From Planctomycetaceae bacterium (GTDB lineage Bacteria; Planctomycetota; Planctomycetia; Gemmatales; Gemmataceae), in NCBI GenBank assembly GCA_013823135.1, contig PNLP01000022.1, positions 1 to 64,000 on the forward strand: 64,000 nt of DNA, given 5' to 3'. Position numbers and translations under genes: made by a program. Below, in pieces: positions 17,801 to 23,989 of this stretch (position 1 is the stretch's first letter; every line of letters begins with the position of its first letter). The notes beneath the pieces are model-generated. The model saw only the letters and a list, made by a program, of their open reading frames with translations. It did no database searches and had not been told where the DNA came from.

Positions 17801-18254
17801 CAAGGCCCGCGTGGTTCGCCGCTGGCAGGTGATCGACGCGACGACCGAGAACCTGAACATGTTCCGCCGCGCCCGTGTGTCGGCAGCCGCAGAGCCGGAC
17901 AACACATTCGTGTGGTCGCCGACCTACTCGATGGTGTCGGGCGACCTCACGCTCGCATCGCTGCCCAAGTTCACGGTCTGGAACGACACCGCTGCCCAGA
18001 GCGTGCTGCGGTTCAACCTCGACGTGACGACCGCCGGTGCCGCCAAGTTGAAGTTCAACTCCATCGTCGGCTTGACCGTGTTCGTGGGTGCCTCGCCGGT
18101 CGAACCGAAAGCGGAAACGCTGCTCGATCTGAAGACTGGCGTGCAAACCGTGACCGTACTGATCGACCGCTCGAAACGCACGGAAGATTTGCGGATCGAG
18201 CTGGACGACGTGGCCGGCTCACCCGCTCGCGTCGCGGTCGTCGGCGGGAAGTGA
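14817..18254 (+). CDS. PVC-type heme-binding CxxCH protein
   Basis: 1145 residues, periplasmic. A signal peptide (MRHIVFALLLALLPSAAFGQ) is followed by the N-terminal seven-bladed propeller domain of the PVC membrane-bound dehydrogenase type (about 30-360, with FDPQGRLWIA and GPDGALYIADWYNP). Next come HEAT-like helical repeats (about 395-830). A c-type heme site C867-M-A-C-H871 heads a cytochrome domain with Met ligand candidates in QVGPDMTSLG. A beta-sandwich domain ends the protein. The family is thought to oxidise sugars or alcohols and pass electrons to the respiratory chain. Its neighbour is the SGNH hydrolase. Confidence 0.92.
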   Translation: MRHIVFALLLALLPSAAFGQGKATVPDPDPELERKTFIVAPGFEVSLFAADPLLAKPIQMNFDPQGRLWIASSEIYPQIKPGEKANDKIIILEDTDGDGKADKTTVFADGLLIPTGIAPGDGGAYVANSTEVVHLSASKPGEKADKKRILLSGFGTEDTHHIIHTFRWGPDSHLYFNQSIYIHSHIETPHGVRRLNAGGIWRFNPDKTQLDVFARGWVNTWGHAFDKYGQSFATDGAGGEGINHVVPGGYYLTSQGPHVQRVLHGLNPGSPKFCGLEIISGRHFPDDWQGDCITNDFRGHRVCRFKLKDDGSTFASREQVEVIKSNHPAFRPIDVKMGPDGALYIADWYNPIIQHGEVDFRDPRRDHTHGRIWRVTAKGRDLVKKPKLEGATVAELLEHLKAPEQWTRDQAKRVLHEMGKDKVLPELKAWATAAIAAEGPDRDRHATEAMWVAQGFDAVVSMPLEVIMFANSGRPELRAAAIRRVALTPANIEKNFSLLKERIRDESPRVRLEVVRALSVLHRADAAETALAALDLPMDKILDYALWLTVRELEPHWMPEFQAGKLTFGGDAKKLAFALNAVGNKDTVKPVLTLIDGGKIPKENLQGLYLLLTQIGGPEELAKVLTYAGTKDVAAPQRAEATNAVEAAIRNRKVTPPKDVAVLVPLLADASDARAAALRIVGLWKLAAHRAALEKASLEKELAPNLRAAALEGVALFGDANAKAWLTKLVSLENAPEVNRLALIALAGLDMPTAATKAADFLIGAKPEPELLDLYAAFLSRKAGVPALAKALAGKTIPPEVAKLGLQAVRTSTLTVPELVDALTKAGSLGGARKPPTADEVKAIVADVEKADAARGEIIFRRKELQCMACHGIGGAGGQVGPDMTSLGASAQRDYLVESLLIPNKAVKEGYNAIRVVTLDDKVYLGIKVREVGGLLVIRTPEDKEITIAVKDIAERGETKSIMPEGLTDTLTKQEFADLTRFLSELGKVGPYAPSKARVVRRWQVIDATTENLNMFRRARVSAAAEPDNTFVWSPTYSMVSGDLTLASLPKFTVWNDTAAQSVLRFNLDVTTAGAAKLKFNSIVGLTVFVGASPVEPKAETLLDLKTGVQTVTVLIDRSKRTEDLRIELDDVAGSPARVAVVGGK

Positions 18255-18265
18255 CCACGGATTCT

Positions 18266-18318
18266 GTTTAGCCGCGACTGAAGAGAGCGTTCCAACGCAG
18301 CCTTTGGTCGCGGTTACA
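18266..18318. repeat. family 1 (GTTTAG) element, degenerate copy
   Basis: The left end GTTTAGCCGCGACTG is intact; the right end (GGTCGCGGTTACAC) is a decayed complement. It lies 14 bases before the CbiM start. Confidence 0.55.
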
Positions 18319-18332
18319 CGTTGGACGATGAC

Positions 18333-18953
18333 ATGCCATTGCCACTTTTCGCCGTTCATCTCTCCGACGGCGCGATGGCATGGCCGTGGGTCGCGGGTGG
18401 CTGGGTCGGGCTCTCGGCGCTGTTACTCATCGCGATGTGGCGGATCCGCGAAGAAGACATCCCCCGCATCGGCGTGCTGACAGCAGCGTTCTTCGTGGGG
18501 TCGAGCGTTCACATCCCTTTCGCAGTGCTCCCGACGAGCGTTCACCTCATCCTGAATGGTCTCGTCGGCGTTGTGTTGGGCCGACGTGCTCCGCTTGCCA
18601 TCTGCGTCGGGTTGCTGCTGCAATATCTCCTGCTCGCGCACGGCGGGCTCACGACGCTCGGGCTCAATGCGTGCATCATCGCGATACCGGCCGTGATCGC
18701 GGGTGCGTGTTATCCCATCTTGAAACGGCTAGGGCTGTCGCCGTTCGCTTGTGGATTGTTACTGGGCGCGGGTGCCGCCGCCGGAGCGGTCACGCTGAAC
18801 TTTCTCGCGTTACTGGTCGGCGGTTCCGACGACTGGCAGATGCTCGCCCGACTTGTGCTACTCGCACACTTGCCGATCATCGTGGTCGAGGGATTGCTAC
18901 TCGGCGTAATCGTGCAGTATCTGGAGAAGGTGAAACCAGAGATGCTTGCTTGA
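18333..18953 (+). CDS. cbiM: CbiM-like cobalt/nickel ECF transporter substrate-binding membrane protein
   Basis: 206 residues with about six membrane helices. The N-terminal FAVHLSDGAMAWPW corresponds to the CbiM N-terminal metal-binding segment (usually MHIPDG). The motifs SSVHIPFAVLPTSVHLILNGL and LLLQYLLLAHGGLTTLGLN are strongly CbiM-like. CbiM binds Co(II) or Ni(II) and works with CbiN/CbiQ/CbiO; none of these is in the window. ATG 18333 is chosen; a TTG at 18321 is an alternative. Whether the metal is cobalt or nickel cannot be decided from sequence. Confidence 0.85.
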   Translation: MPLPLFAVHLSDGAMAWPWVAGGWVGLSALLLIAMWRIREEDIPRIGVLTAAFFVGSSVHIPFAVLPTSVHLILNGLVGVVLGRRAPLAICVGLLLQYLLLAHGGLTTLGLNACIIAIPAVIAGACYPILKRLGLSPFACGLLLGAGAAAGAVTLNFLALLVGGSDDWQMLARLVLLAHLPIIVVEGLLLGVIVQYLEKVKPEMLA

Positions 18954-18966
18954 TAGGTGAGAGATC

Positions 18967-18991
18967 AGCCCGGTGTTCTGAGCACCGGGCT
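18967..18991. terminator. bidirectional terminator hairpin
   Basis: Perfect 9-bp stem AGCCCGGTG / CACCGGGCT, with a 7-base loop, between converging genes. Confidence 0.7.
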
Positions 18992-19005
18992 TGTGCGTCA
19001 CGGTC

Positions 19006-19446
19006 TCACGGCTTCTCGCGTTTGAAGGTCATGAGGCGAGTACCGGAACCGGCTTCGCTCTTGAACTCCGTCGGGCGTTCCTTGCCTGGTGCGCCGAAGC
19101 AGACCTTGTAGGTATCGTCAGTCAATTCGTAGATGCCGAGCAATTTCTCACCCTTGCTCGGCCCCTTCGAGCGAACTGCTTCAATCAGCTTCGGCTTCTT
19201 GGTCGGATCGACCTTGTGGATTCCCTCCACTTCCACGTCACCAATCTTGAACGTGTATTTCTCCCCGGTGACGACGAGTTTTACGGCCTCGGCTTCTGCC
19301 TTCGGCAGTTCCTTCCCGTCCTGGATGATCGAAACGCCCTTCCAGGTGCCCGTGTACTTTTCGAGTTCGGCCTTCGCGGCTTTCTCCTCCGCCGCAACTG
19401 CGGAGAGCCCGAGAACGCAAACCACCAACGCAAGCAATCGAGTCAT
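19006..19446 (-). CDS. TIGR03067-type secreted protein
   Basis: 146 residues. A signal peptide (MTRLLALVVCVLGLSAVAAE) precedes a lipocalin-like beta domain with TGTWKGVSIIQDGKELP, GEKYTFKIGD and LLGIYELTDDTYKVCF, the usual pattern of the TIGR03067 family that is expanded in Gemmata-type planctomycetes. Function unknown. ATG 19446 has AGGAG at 9 bases. It follows the hydrolase-SMP30 gene with a 43-base gap, so the two are probably one transcript. A second member is at 39454. Confidence 0.85.
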   Translation of the reverse strand: MTRLLALVVCVLGLSAVAAEEKAAKAELEKYTGTWKGVSIIQDGKELPKAEAEAVKLVVTGEKYTFKIGDVEVEGIHKVDPTKKPKLIEAVRSKGPSKGEKLLGIYELTDDTYKVCFGAPGKERPTEFKSEAGSGTRLMTFKREKP

Positions 19447-19489
19447 GATGCCATTCTCCTTGTGTGAAAAATCCAATCGCGTCACCGCG

Positions 19490-21271
19490 TCACTGCCTCG
19501 CCGCGCCTTTGACCCGCATCTTCACGGAATAGAGGCTCGTGCCTGCGGTGATGAACAGTGTCTTCATGTCCTTGCCGCCGAAACAGGCGTTCGTGGCTCC
19601 CTCTGGAACGTCGATAACAGCGGCCTTCTTGCCATCTTTGTCGAACACGGTCACGGCCTTGCCACGCGTGAGGTAGATGCTGCCTTCGTCGTCGATGGTC
19701 ATGCCGTCCGAACCCATCTCGCAGAACGTCTTGCGGTTCTTCAGCGTGCCATCCTTCTCGATGTCGTAGACGTTGATCTTGTTCGCACCAATGTCGGCAA
19801 CGTAGAGCTTCTTCCCGTCGGGTGTGCCGATGATGCCGTTCGGCTGTTTGTAGTCGCCATCAACACGGGACAGTTTTCCGTCGGGCGATAGGAAGTACAC
19901 GCCCTTGGCGTCTTGCTCCTGCTCACCGCGTTTCCAGTACGGTCGCTTGTAGAACGGGTCGGTGAAGTACGCGCCACCCTCTGGCGTGACCCACACGTCG
20001 TTCGGGCCGTTCAGAAGTTTGCCGCCGTGGTCCTTCACGACAACCGTCTTCTCCTTGGTCTTCACGTCGATCTTCCACAGTTGGTTCTGTTCGTCGGCAC
20101 TGGCCCACAGCTTGCCATCCTTGTCGAAACACAGCCCGTTCGACCGACCGCACGGCTCCATGAACGTGCTCAGCTTGCCGTCGGTGTCCCATTTCAGAAT
20201 CTTGTCGTTGGGTTGGTCCGTGAAGTAGACGTTCCCCTCGGCATCGGGCGCTGGGCCTTCGGTGAACTTGAACCCCGATGCGAGTTTCTCGACTTTCGCG
20301 CCCGGTTCCACGGGACTGGCGTCGGCTGCGGTGGCGCTCACGTTACTCGTTTTGATGCCCGCATCGCTGACCTTGCCACCAGCCGTCAGGAACCCTTCGG
20401 CTTTCAGCCATTCCTCGCAGCGTTTCGGCCAAGCCTGGTGTGGCTTGTCGCCCGCCCGCATCCCGAAGCCGTGACCGCCGGCCGAATAGACGTGCAACTC
20501 CGCGGGGACGCCCGCTTGCTTGAGTGCGGCCATCATCTTCAGGCTGCCGTCGAGTGGGCCGTTGTCGTTGTACGCCAGCGCGAAGAAGCACGGCGGCGTG
20601 TTTTTCGTGACGCGAATCTCCTCAGCGAGCTTGTCCTTGGTCACCTTATCCACCATGCCGCCGGGGTAGATCAGCACCGCGAAGTCGGGCCGGCAGCTTG
20701 CCTTGTCGGTGTCGTCGATGGCTTCGTATGCCCGCTTGTCGGAGTTGGTCGCGGCCCACGCGGTGAGGTGGCCGCCAGCCGAGAAGCCGAGCATTCCGAT
20801 GCGGTTCGGGTCGATGCCCCATTCCTTCGCCTTCGTGCGGCTGATGCTGATGGCACGCTGAGCATCTTGAAGCGCCCCGATGGGCGGCGCGTCCTTTGCC
20901 TGATCGGGGCGACGTGGCACGCGGTACTTCACCAGCACGCCCGTGACTCCGATGGATTGCAACCACTCGCCGACCATTGTGCCTTCGTGCTCCCACGCGA
21001 GGACGTTGTACCCGCCGCCAGGGGCGATAACGATCGCCGCGCCGGTGTCCTTGTCCTTCGCCGGCCGATACACGGTGAGCGTCGGTTTCGACACGTTGGT
21101 GATGGATTTGACCGGCCCGCCCGCAACCGGTTGCGTGAGCTTCTCCTCGGGGACGTTCCCCTTCTCACCGGGAACCTTCCCCGGCCACAAGTCATGTGTG
21201 GGCGGCGGATCAGCAGCCGCGAGTACCGCAGGTATGAGTGCGAGTGCAGCGATGGCCAGCAAGCGAATCAT
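19490..21271 (-). CDS. secreted alpha/beta-hydrolase fused to SMP-30/gluconolactonase
   Basis: 593 residues. Signal peptide at 1-20. Residues 60-295 are an alpha/beta hydrolase of the acetyl-xylan esterase/BD-FAE type, with the oxyanion APGGGY, nucleophile Ser164 in GFSAGG, and His267 in GGHGFG. Residues 325-593 form an SMP-30 beta-propeller with FTEGPAPDAEGNVYFTD, RSNGLCFDKDG, NGPNDVWV and QPNGIIGTPDGKKLYV, containing likely metal ligands. The pairing suggests de-esterification of a sugar followed by lactone opening, in the periplasm; this is inference. ATG 21271 starts the signal peptide. Confidence 0.88.
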   Translation of the reverse strand: MIRLLAIAALALIPAVLAAADPPPTHDLWPGKVPGEKGNVPEEKLTQPVAGGPVKSITNVSKPTLTVYRPAKDKDTGAAIVIAPGGGYNVLAWEHEGTMVGEWLQSIGVTGVLVKYRVPRRPDQAKDAPPIGALQDAQRAISISRTKAKEWGIDPNRIGMLGFSAGGHLTAWAATNSDKRAYEAIDDTDKASCRPDFAVLIYPGGMVDKVTKDKLAEEIRVTKNTPPCFFALAYNDNGPLDGSLKMMAALKQAGVPAELHVYSAGGHGFGMRAGDKPHQAWPKRCEEWLKAEGFLTAGGKVSDAGIKTSNVSATAADASPVEPGAKVEKLASGFKFTEGPAPDAEGNVYFTDQPNDKILKWDTDGKLSTFMEPCGRSNGLCFDKDGKLWASADEQNQLWKIDVKTKEKTVVVKDHGGKLLNGPNDVWVTPEGGAYFTDPFYKRPYWKRGEQEQDAKGVYFLSPDGKLSRVDGDYKQPNGIIGTPDGKKLYVADIGANKINVYDIEKDGTLKNRKTFCEMGSDGMTIDDEGSIYLTRGKAVTVFDKDGKKAAVIDVPEGATNACFGGKDMKTLFITAGTSLYSVKMRVKGAARQ

Positions 21272-21386
21272 GTGGAGAGCCGGGTTGGTGTGGGGGCGAA
21301 CAGCGATGCGATTGTCGCACCCGGCAAGTCTGTGGTCAAACGTGTGCAGCGTGAGATTTGCGCGATATATGGAGTTGGAAATGCAA

Positions 21387-21420
21387 GAAGCCCCGCTCGC
21401 AACAAGGCGAGCAGGGCTTC
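21387..21420. terminator. terminator of the proline-rich protein gene
   Basis: 14-bp stem (one mismatch) GAAGCCCCGCTCGC / GCGAGCAGGGCTTC with a 6-base loop, 17 bases beyond the stop at 21437 on the minus strand. Confidence 0.7.
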
Positions 21421-21436
21421 CGTGTTCGTTCAGCAA

Positions 21437-23104
21437 TCACTTGATCCGAAGCGTGACCGTTTCTTTTTCCTTGATCACGCTCTTGGTGACGGCCGCACCC
21501 GATTCGAGCAACTGGTACGAGAACTCACCCTGAGCAACATCCACATCGAGGGACTTCGATGGAGCGATGCGATACGAGGTTCCGTTCACCACGATCGAGA
21601 TCTGAACCGGATACTCGTTCACCACGCGGATCGTCCCCTTTCCAACCTTGGGGTCCACGATGGGGTTCGGGTTGGTGGGGACGGGTTTGAGTGCTGTCTG
21701 GCTCTTGTAGTTCGTCAGATCCTTCTCGATCTGCGCGAGACGATCCTTCAGTTCCTTCATCTGCGAAACCAGGCCGGGGTCGGAAGGGAGCGGGAACCCT
21801 TTCTCGTCACGCTTGCCGTTGAGCAGTTCGGTGAGTTGGCTGAGCTGATTCTGGATCGTCGAGAGCTTGCGGTTCGACTCTTCCAACTGCTTCTTCAACT
21901 CGGCGGAATCGGTCTTGTCGTCCGCCTGGATCGGCGCGGCGGGTGCGGCAGCCGGAACAGTCGGGAACGGCACGACCGGGGCAACGGCCTGGGCCGGGGT
22001 GGGCGGTGTCAACAGCATGCCACCGAGCACGGCGGCCGCTGCGGAACGACTCAGAGGAATCATGGTGTTATCTCCAGGTGTCTGCACAAGTGGGTTGCTC
22101 GGGATCGGGAAGGTGTTCTTCTCGGGTTCCCGCAGCGGAGTCTCAACAGGCTTCGGGCGATCCACAATCGCCTCGGTAGGCGTCGTGAGCGACGGACCGC
22201 CAGGCAAATTCGTGCCGGCGAGCGGTGGCTCGATGGGCAACTTCACCGGTTCGACCGGGGGCTTTACCGGCACCGGAGCCGGAGCCACCGGAACCTTGGA
22301 ACCGGTATTCCCACCTACCTTATCAGTTTTGACGTTAATCCCTTCCTTGCCGGTGGGCAAGCTAGAATCGGGCTTTGCGGGCAAGGAAGACAGTGCCGGT
22401 TCGGCAATCTTTGACGGCAACGGAGGCGGGGTAAGCCCGGCAGGTGGGGAAACCGACGGTCCGAAATCAGGGACCGCAGGAATCGCAGGTGCAGGCGGAA
22501 CTGCAGGAACCGTTGACGGCACCGGGGTCGGAAGCGGGAGCACGGGGCTCGCCGGGACCACGGGAACGACCGGACTCGTAACCGGCGGAACCACACTGGG
22601 TGGCGCTGGGATCGCTGGCGGCGTCGGCTTGGTGGCCTCCGCAGGCGGGATCGCGGGCACGCTCGGAGTCTTCGGAATCGCCGGGAGTGATGGCGTCGGT
22701 AACTGTGGAATTTCGTTCGGTGGGAACGGCGCGGCGACAGGAATCACGGGCATCGCCGGAGTCACCGGAATCGTGGCCGGGACCGGCGGAAGCGGCAAGC
22801 TCGCGGGCGGCTGGAGCCCCATTGGGGGTGGCGTCACCGGGACGACAGGTTCAACCGGGGCAGGCAACGCGGCCGGTGTTGTCGCGGTGATCGGGATCAC
22901 GCTGGTGTCGCGAGGTCGCTCGAATGGCTCTGTCGCGGCCGGGCGATTATCACCAGTGAGTGGTTCACCCACGAGCGCGAGCGGCGCATTCTGATCGGCA
23001 ACCGCCGGCCGGCTGAAGCCAACCCAGGCACCGGTCACCGCGCTGCCACCACCGAGCACCGCCGCCAGTGACCGTAACCACCACCTGCGTCCTGCCTGGT
23101 TCAT
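21437..23104 (-). CDS. proline-rich exported protein with coiled coil
   Basis: 555 residues. A signal-like N-terminus (RRWWLRSLAAVLGGGSAVTG) precedes about 300 residues dominated by Pro, Val, Ala and Thr, with irregular PxxPxVP repeats. A second hydrophobic, signal-like stretch appears near 355-375 (SAAAAVLGGMLLTPPTPAQA). A coiled coil at about 405-465 (LKKQLEESNRKLSTIQNQLSQL) is followed by a small beta domain at the end. The second signal-like stretch after an internal Met suggests that two genes may have fused, or that translation can also begin inside. Probably an envelope protein. Confidence 0.75.
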   Translation of the reverse strand: MNQAGRRWWLRSLAAVLGGGSAVTGAWVGFSRPAVADQNAPLALVGEPLTGDNRPAATEPFERPRDTSVIPITATTPAALPAPVEPVVPVTPPPMGLQPPASLPLPPVPATIPVTPAMPVIPVAAPFPPNEIPQLPTPSLPAIPKTPSVPAIPPAEATKPTPPAIPAPPSVVPPVTSPVVPVVPASPVLPLPTPVPSTVPAVPPAPAIPAVPDFGPSVSPPAGLTPPPLPSKIAEPALSSLPAKPDSSLPTGKEGINVKTDKVGGNTGSKVPVAPAPVPVKPPVEPVKLPIEPPLAGTNLPGGPSLTTPTEAIVDRPKPVETPLREPEKNTFPIPSNPLVQTPGDNTMIPLSRSAAAAVLGGMLLTPPTPAQAVAPVVPFPTVPAAAPAAPIQADDKTDSAELKKQLEESNRKLSTIQNQLSQLTELLNGKRDEKGFPLPSDPGLVSQMKELKDRLAQIEKDLTNYKSQTALKPVPTNPNPIVDPKVGKGTIRVVNEYPVQISIVVNGTSYRIAPSKSLDVDVAQGEFSYQLLESGAAVTKSVIKEKETVTLRIK

Positions 23105-23130
23105 CGGGCGTCCCCTTATAGCAGAGGCGA

Positions 23131-23216
23131 GGATTCAGGATTCAGGATTCAGGAGATGGACGGTAACGTCTTCTTCTGATCCCGAATCCTGAATCCCGAC
23201 TCCTGACCTCTGGCTT
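23131..23216. repeat. tandem ATTCAGG words with a weak inverted copy
   Basis: Three direct copies of the heptamer ATTCAGG (23131-23152) face an imperfect reverse complement (ATCCTGAATCCCGACTCCTG) at 23186-23206, between two minus-strand genes. Confidence 0.6.
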
Positions 23217-23217
23217 G

Positions 23218-23775
23218 TCAGTTTTCTTCGAACTGGGCGATGCGGTTGACTGGCCCGATGACTCCGAAGCCGTCGAAGGCATCGTAGGGCGGAGCCTTCA
23301 ACTCCATCTGGTAGGCATCTTCGCCGCTGTCTTCGTAGTAGTTCTGGAGCATCCTGGTTGCCCGGAACCCATGCGCCCGGAAGAACATCTGGGCCGCCAG
23401 GTTTCGCTCCCGCACCGCCAGCGTGATCTTCTCGCGGCGGTGCGACGTCAGCTTGTACACAAGCTTGCCGACCATCATCCGCCCGAGCCCCGTCCGGCGG
23501 ACGCTCGGGTGCACTGCGAAGTTCAGCAGATGCAGGCGGGTCTTGTGCAGTTCATAGATCATGAACCCGCCGATGCGTTCGGCCTGCTCGACGACCATGC
23601 CGATACAGTTCCGCTGGCGGAGACACCGGAGGAAGTCGTCTTCCGTCCAGGAGTATTCAAAGCTCGCTCGTTCAGCACGCATCACCTCTGGCATGTCCCG
23701 CCGGATCATCCACCGAATGTGGATCGAGTTGCCGGTGGAAACCTTTTCTCGCTGCCGTGTTCGTCCTGCGCCCAT
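23218..23775 (-). CDS. rimI: RimI-like GNAT N-acetyltransferase
   Basis: 185 residues. The GNAT fold is clear: MIRRDMPEVMRAERASFEYSW at the start, LLNFAVHPSVRRTGLGRMMV containing the acetyl-CoA binding R/Q-x-x-G-x-G/A loop, and LAVRERNLAAQMFFRAHGF. RimI acetylates the N-terminus of ribosomal protein S18; other GNAT proteins are similar, so the target is tentative. ATG 23775 has AAGGAG 9 bases upstream. The C-terminal extension of about 30 residues (YDAFDGFGVIGPVNRI) is unusual for RimI. Confidence 0.8.
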   Translation of the reverse strand: MGAGRTRQREKVSTGNSIHIRWMIRRDMPEVMRAERASFEYSWTEDDFLRCLRQRNCIGMVVEQAERIGGFMIYELHKTRLHLLNFAVHPSVRRTGLGRMMVGKLVYKLTSHRREKITLAVRERNLAAQMFFRAHGFRATRMLQNYYEDSGEDAYQMELKAPPYDAFDGFGVIGPVNRIAQFEEN

Positions 23776-23880
23776 GAAACGGACTCCTTCCCCCGCCGGA
23801 CCAGTCGCCTGAGCGAGTGCTCCGGACGCGAAGCCGTCGGAATGTAGCAACGCCCCCACAACCCCTCAACCCCGTCTCAC

Positions 23881-23989
23881 TTCCGATTTGCGATCTGTGA
23901 TTTTCGATTGGAAGACCAAGAATGCCCCCGCATTCCGATTTGTCATTCAATCGCTAATCACCAATCGCCAATCGCAAATCCTTACGGTT
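23881..23989. repeat. intergenic array of GATTTGCGAT-like words, partly palindromic
   Basis: The left part (CGATTTGCGATCTGTGATTTTCGATTGG, 23883 on) is complementary in style to the right part (CCAATCGCCAATCGCAAATC, about 23961-23980). Matches are imperfect. It fills the gap between the DUF11-type gene stop and the rimI-like gene. Confidence 0.6.

Noticed and set aside
16803..18146. 447-codon minus-strand frame
   Set aside because: Antisense to the PVC cytochrome gene; composition is that of a shadow.
18255..18332. Cobalamin or NiCo riboswitch before CbiM
   Set aside because: The 78-base gap holds a degenerate GTTTAG element and is too short for a cobalamin riboswitch; no conserved riboswitch core was seen.
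19913..22414. 833-codon plus-strand frame
   Set aside because: It is antisense to the hydrolase-SMP30 and proline-rich genes, has Arg/His/Asp-rich composition typical of a high-GC shadow, and shows no motif.
21867..22994. Gly/Thr-rich 375-codon plus-strand frame resembling a PE-PGRS-type repeat protein
   Set aside because: It is the antisense reading of the Pro/Val-rich repeats of the real minus-strand gene.
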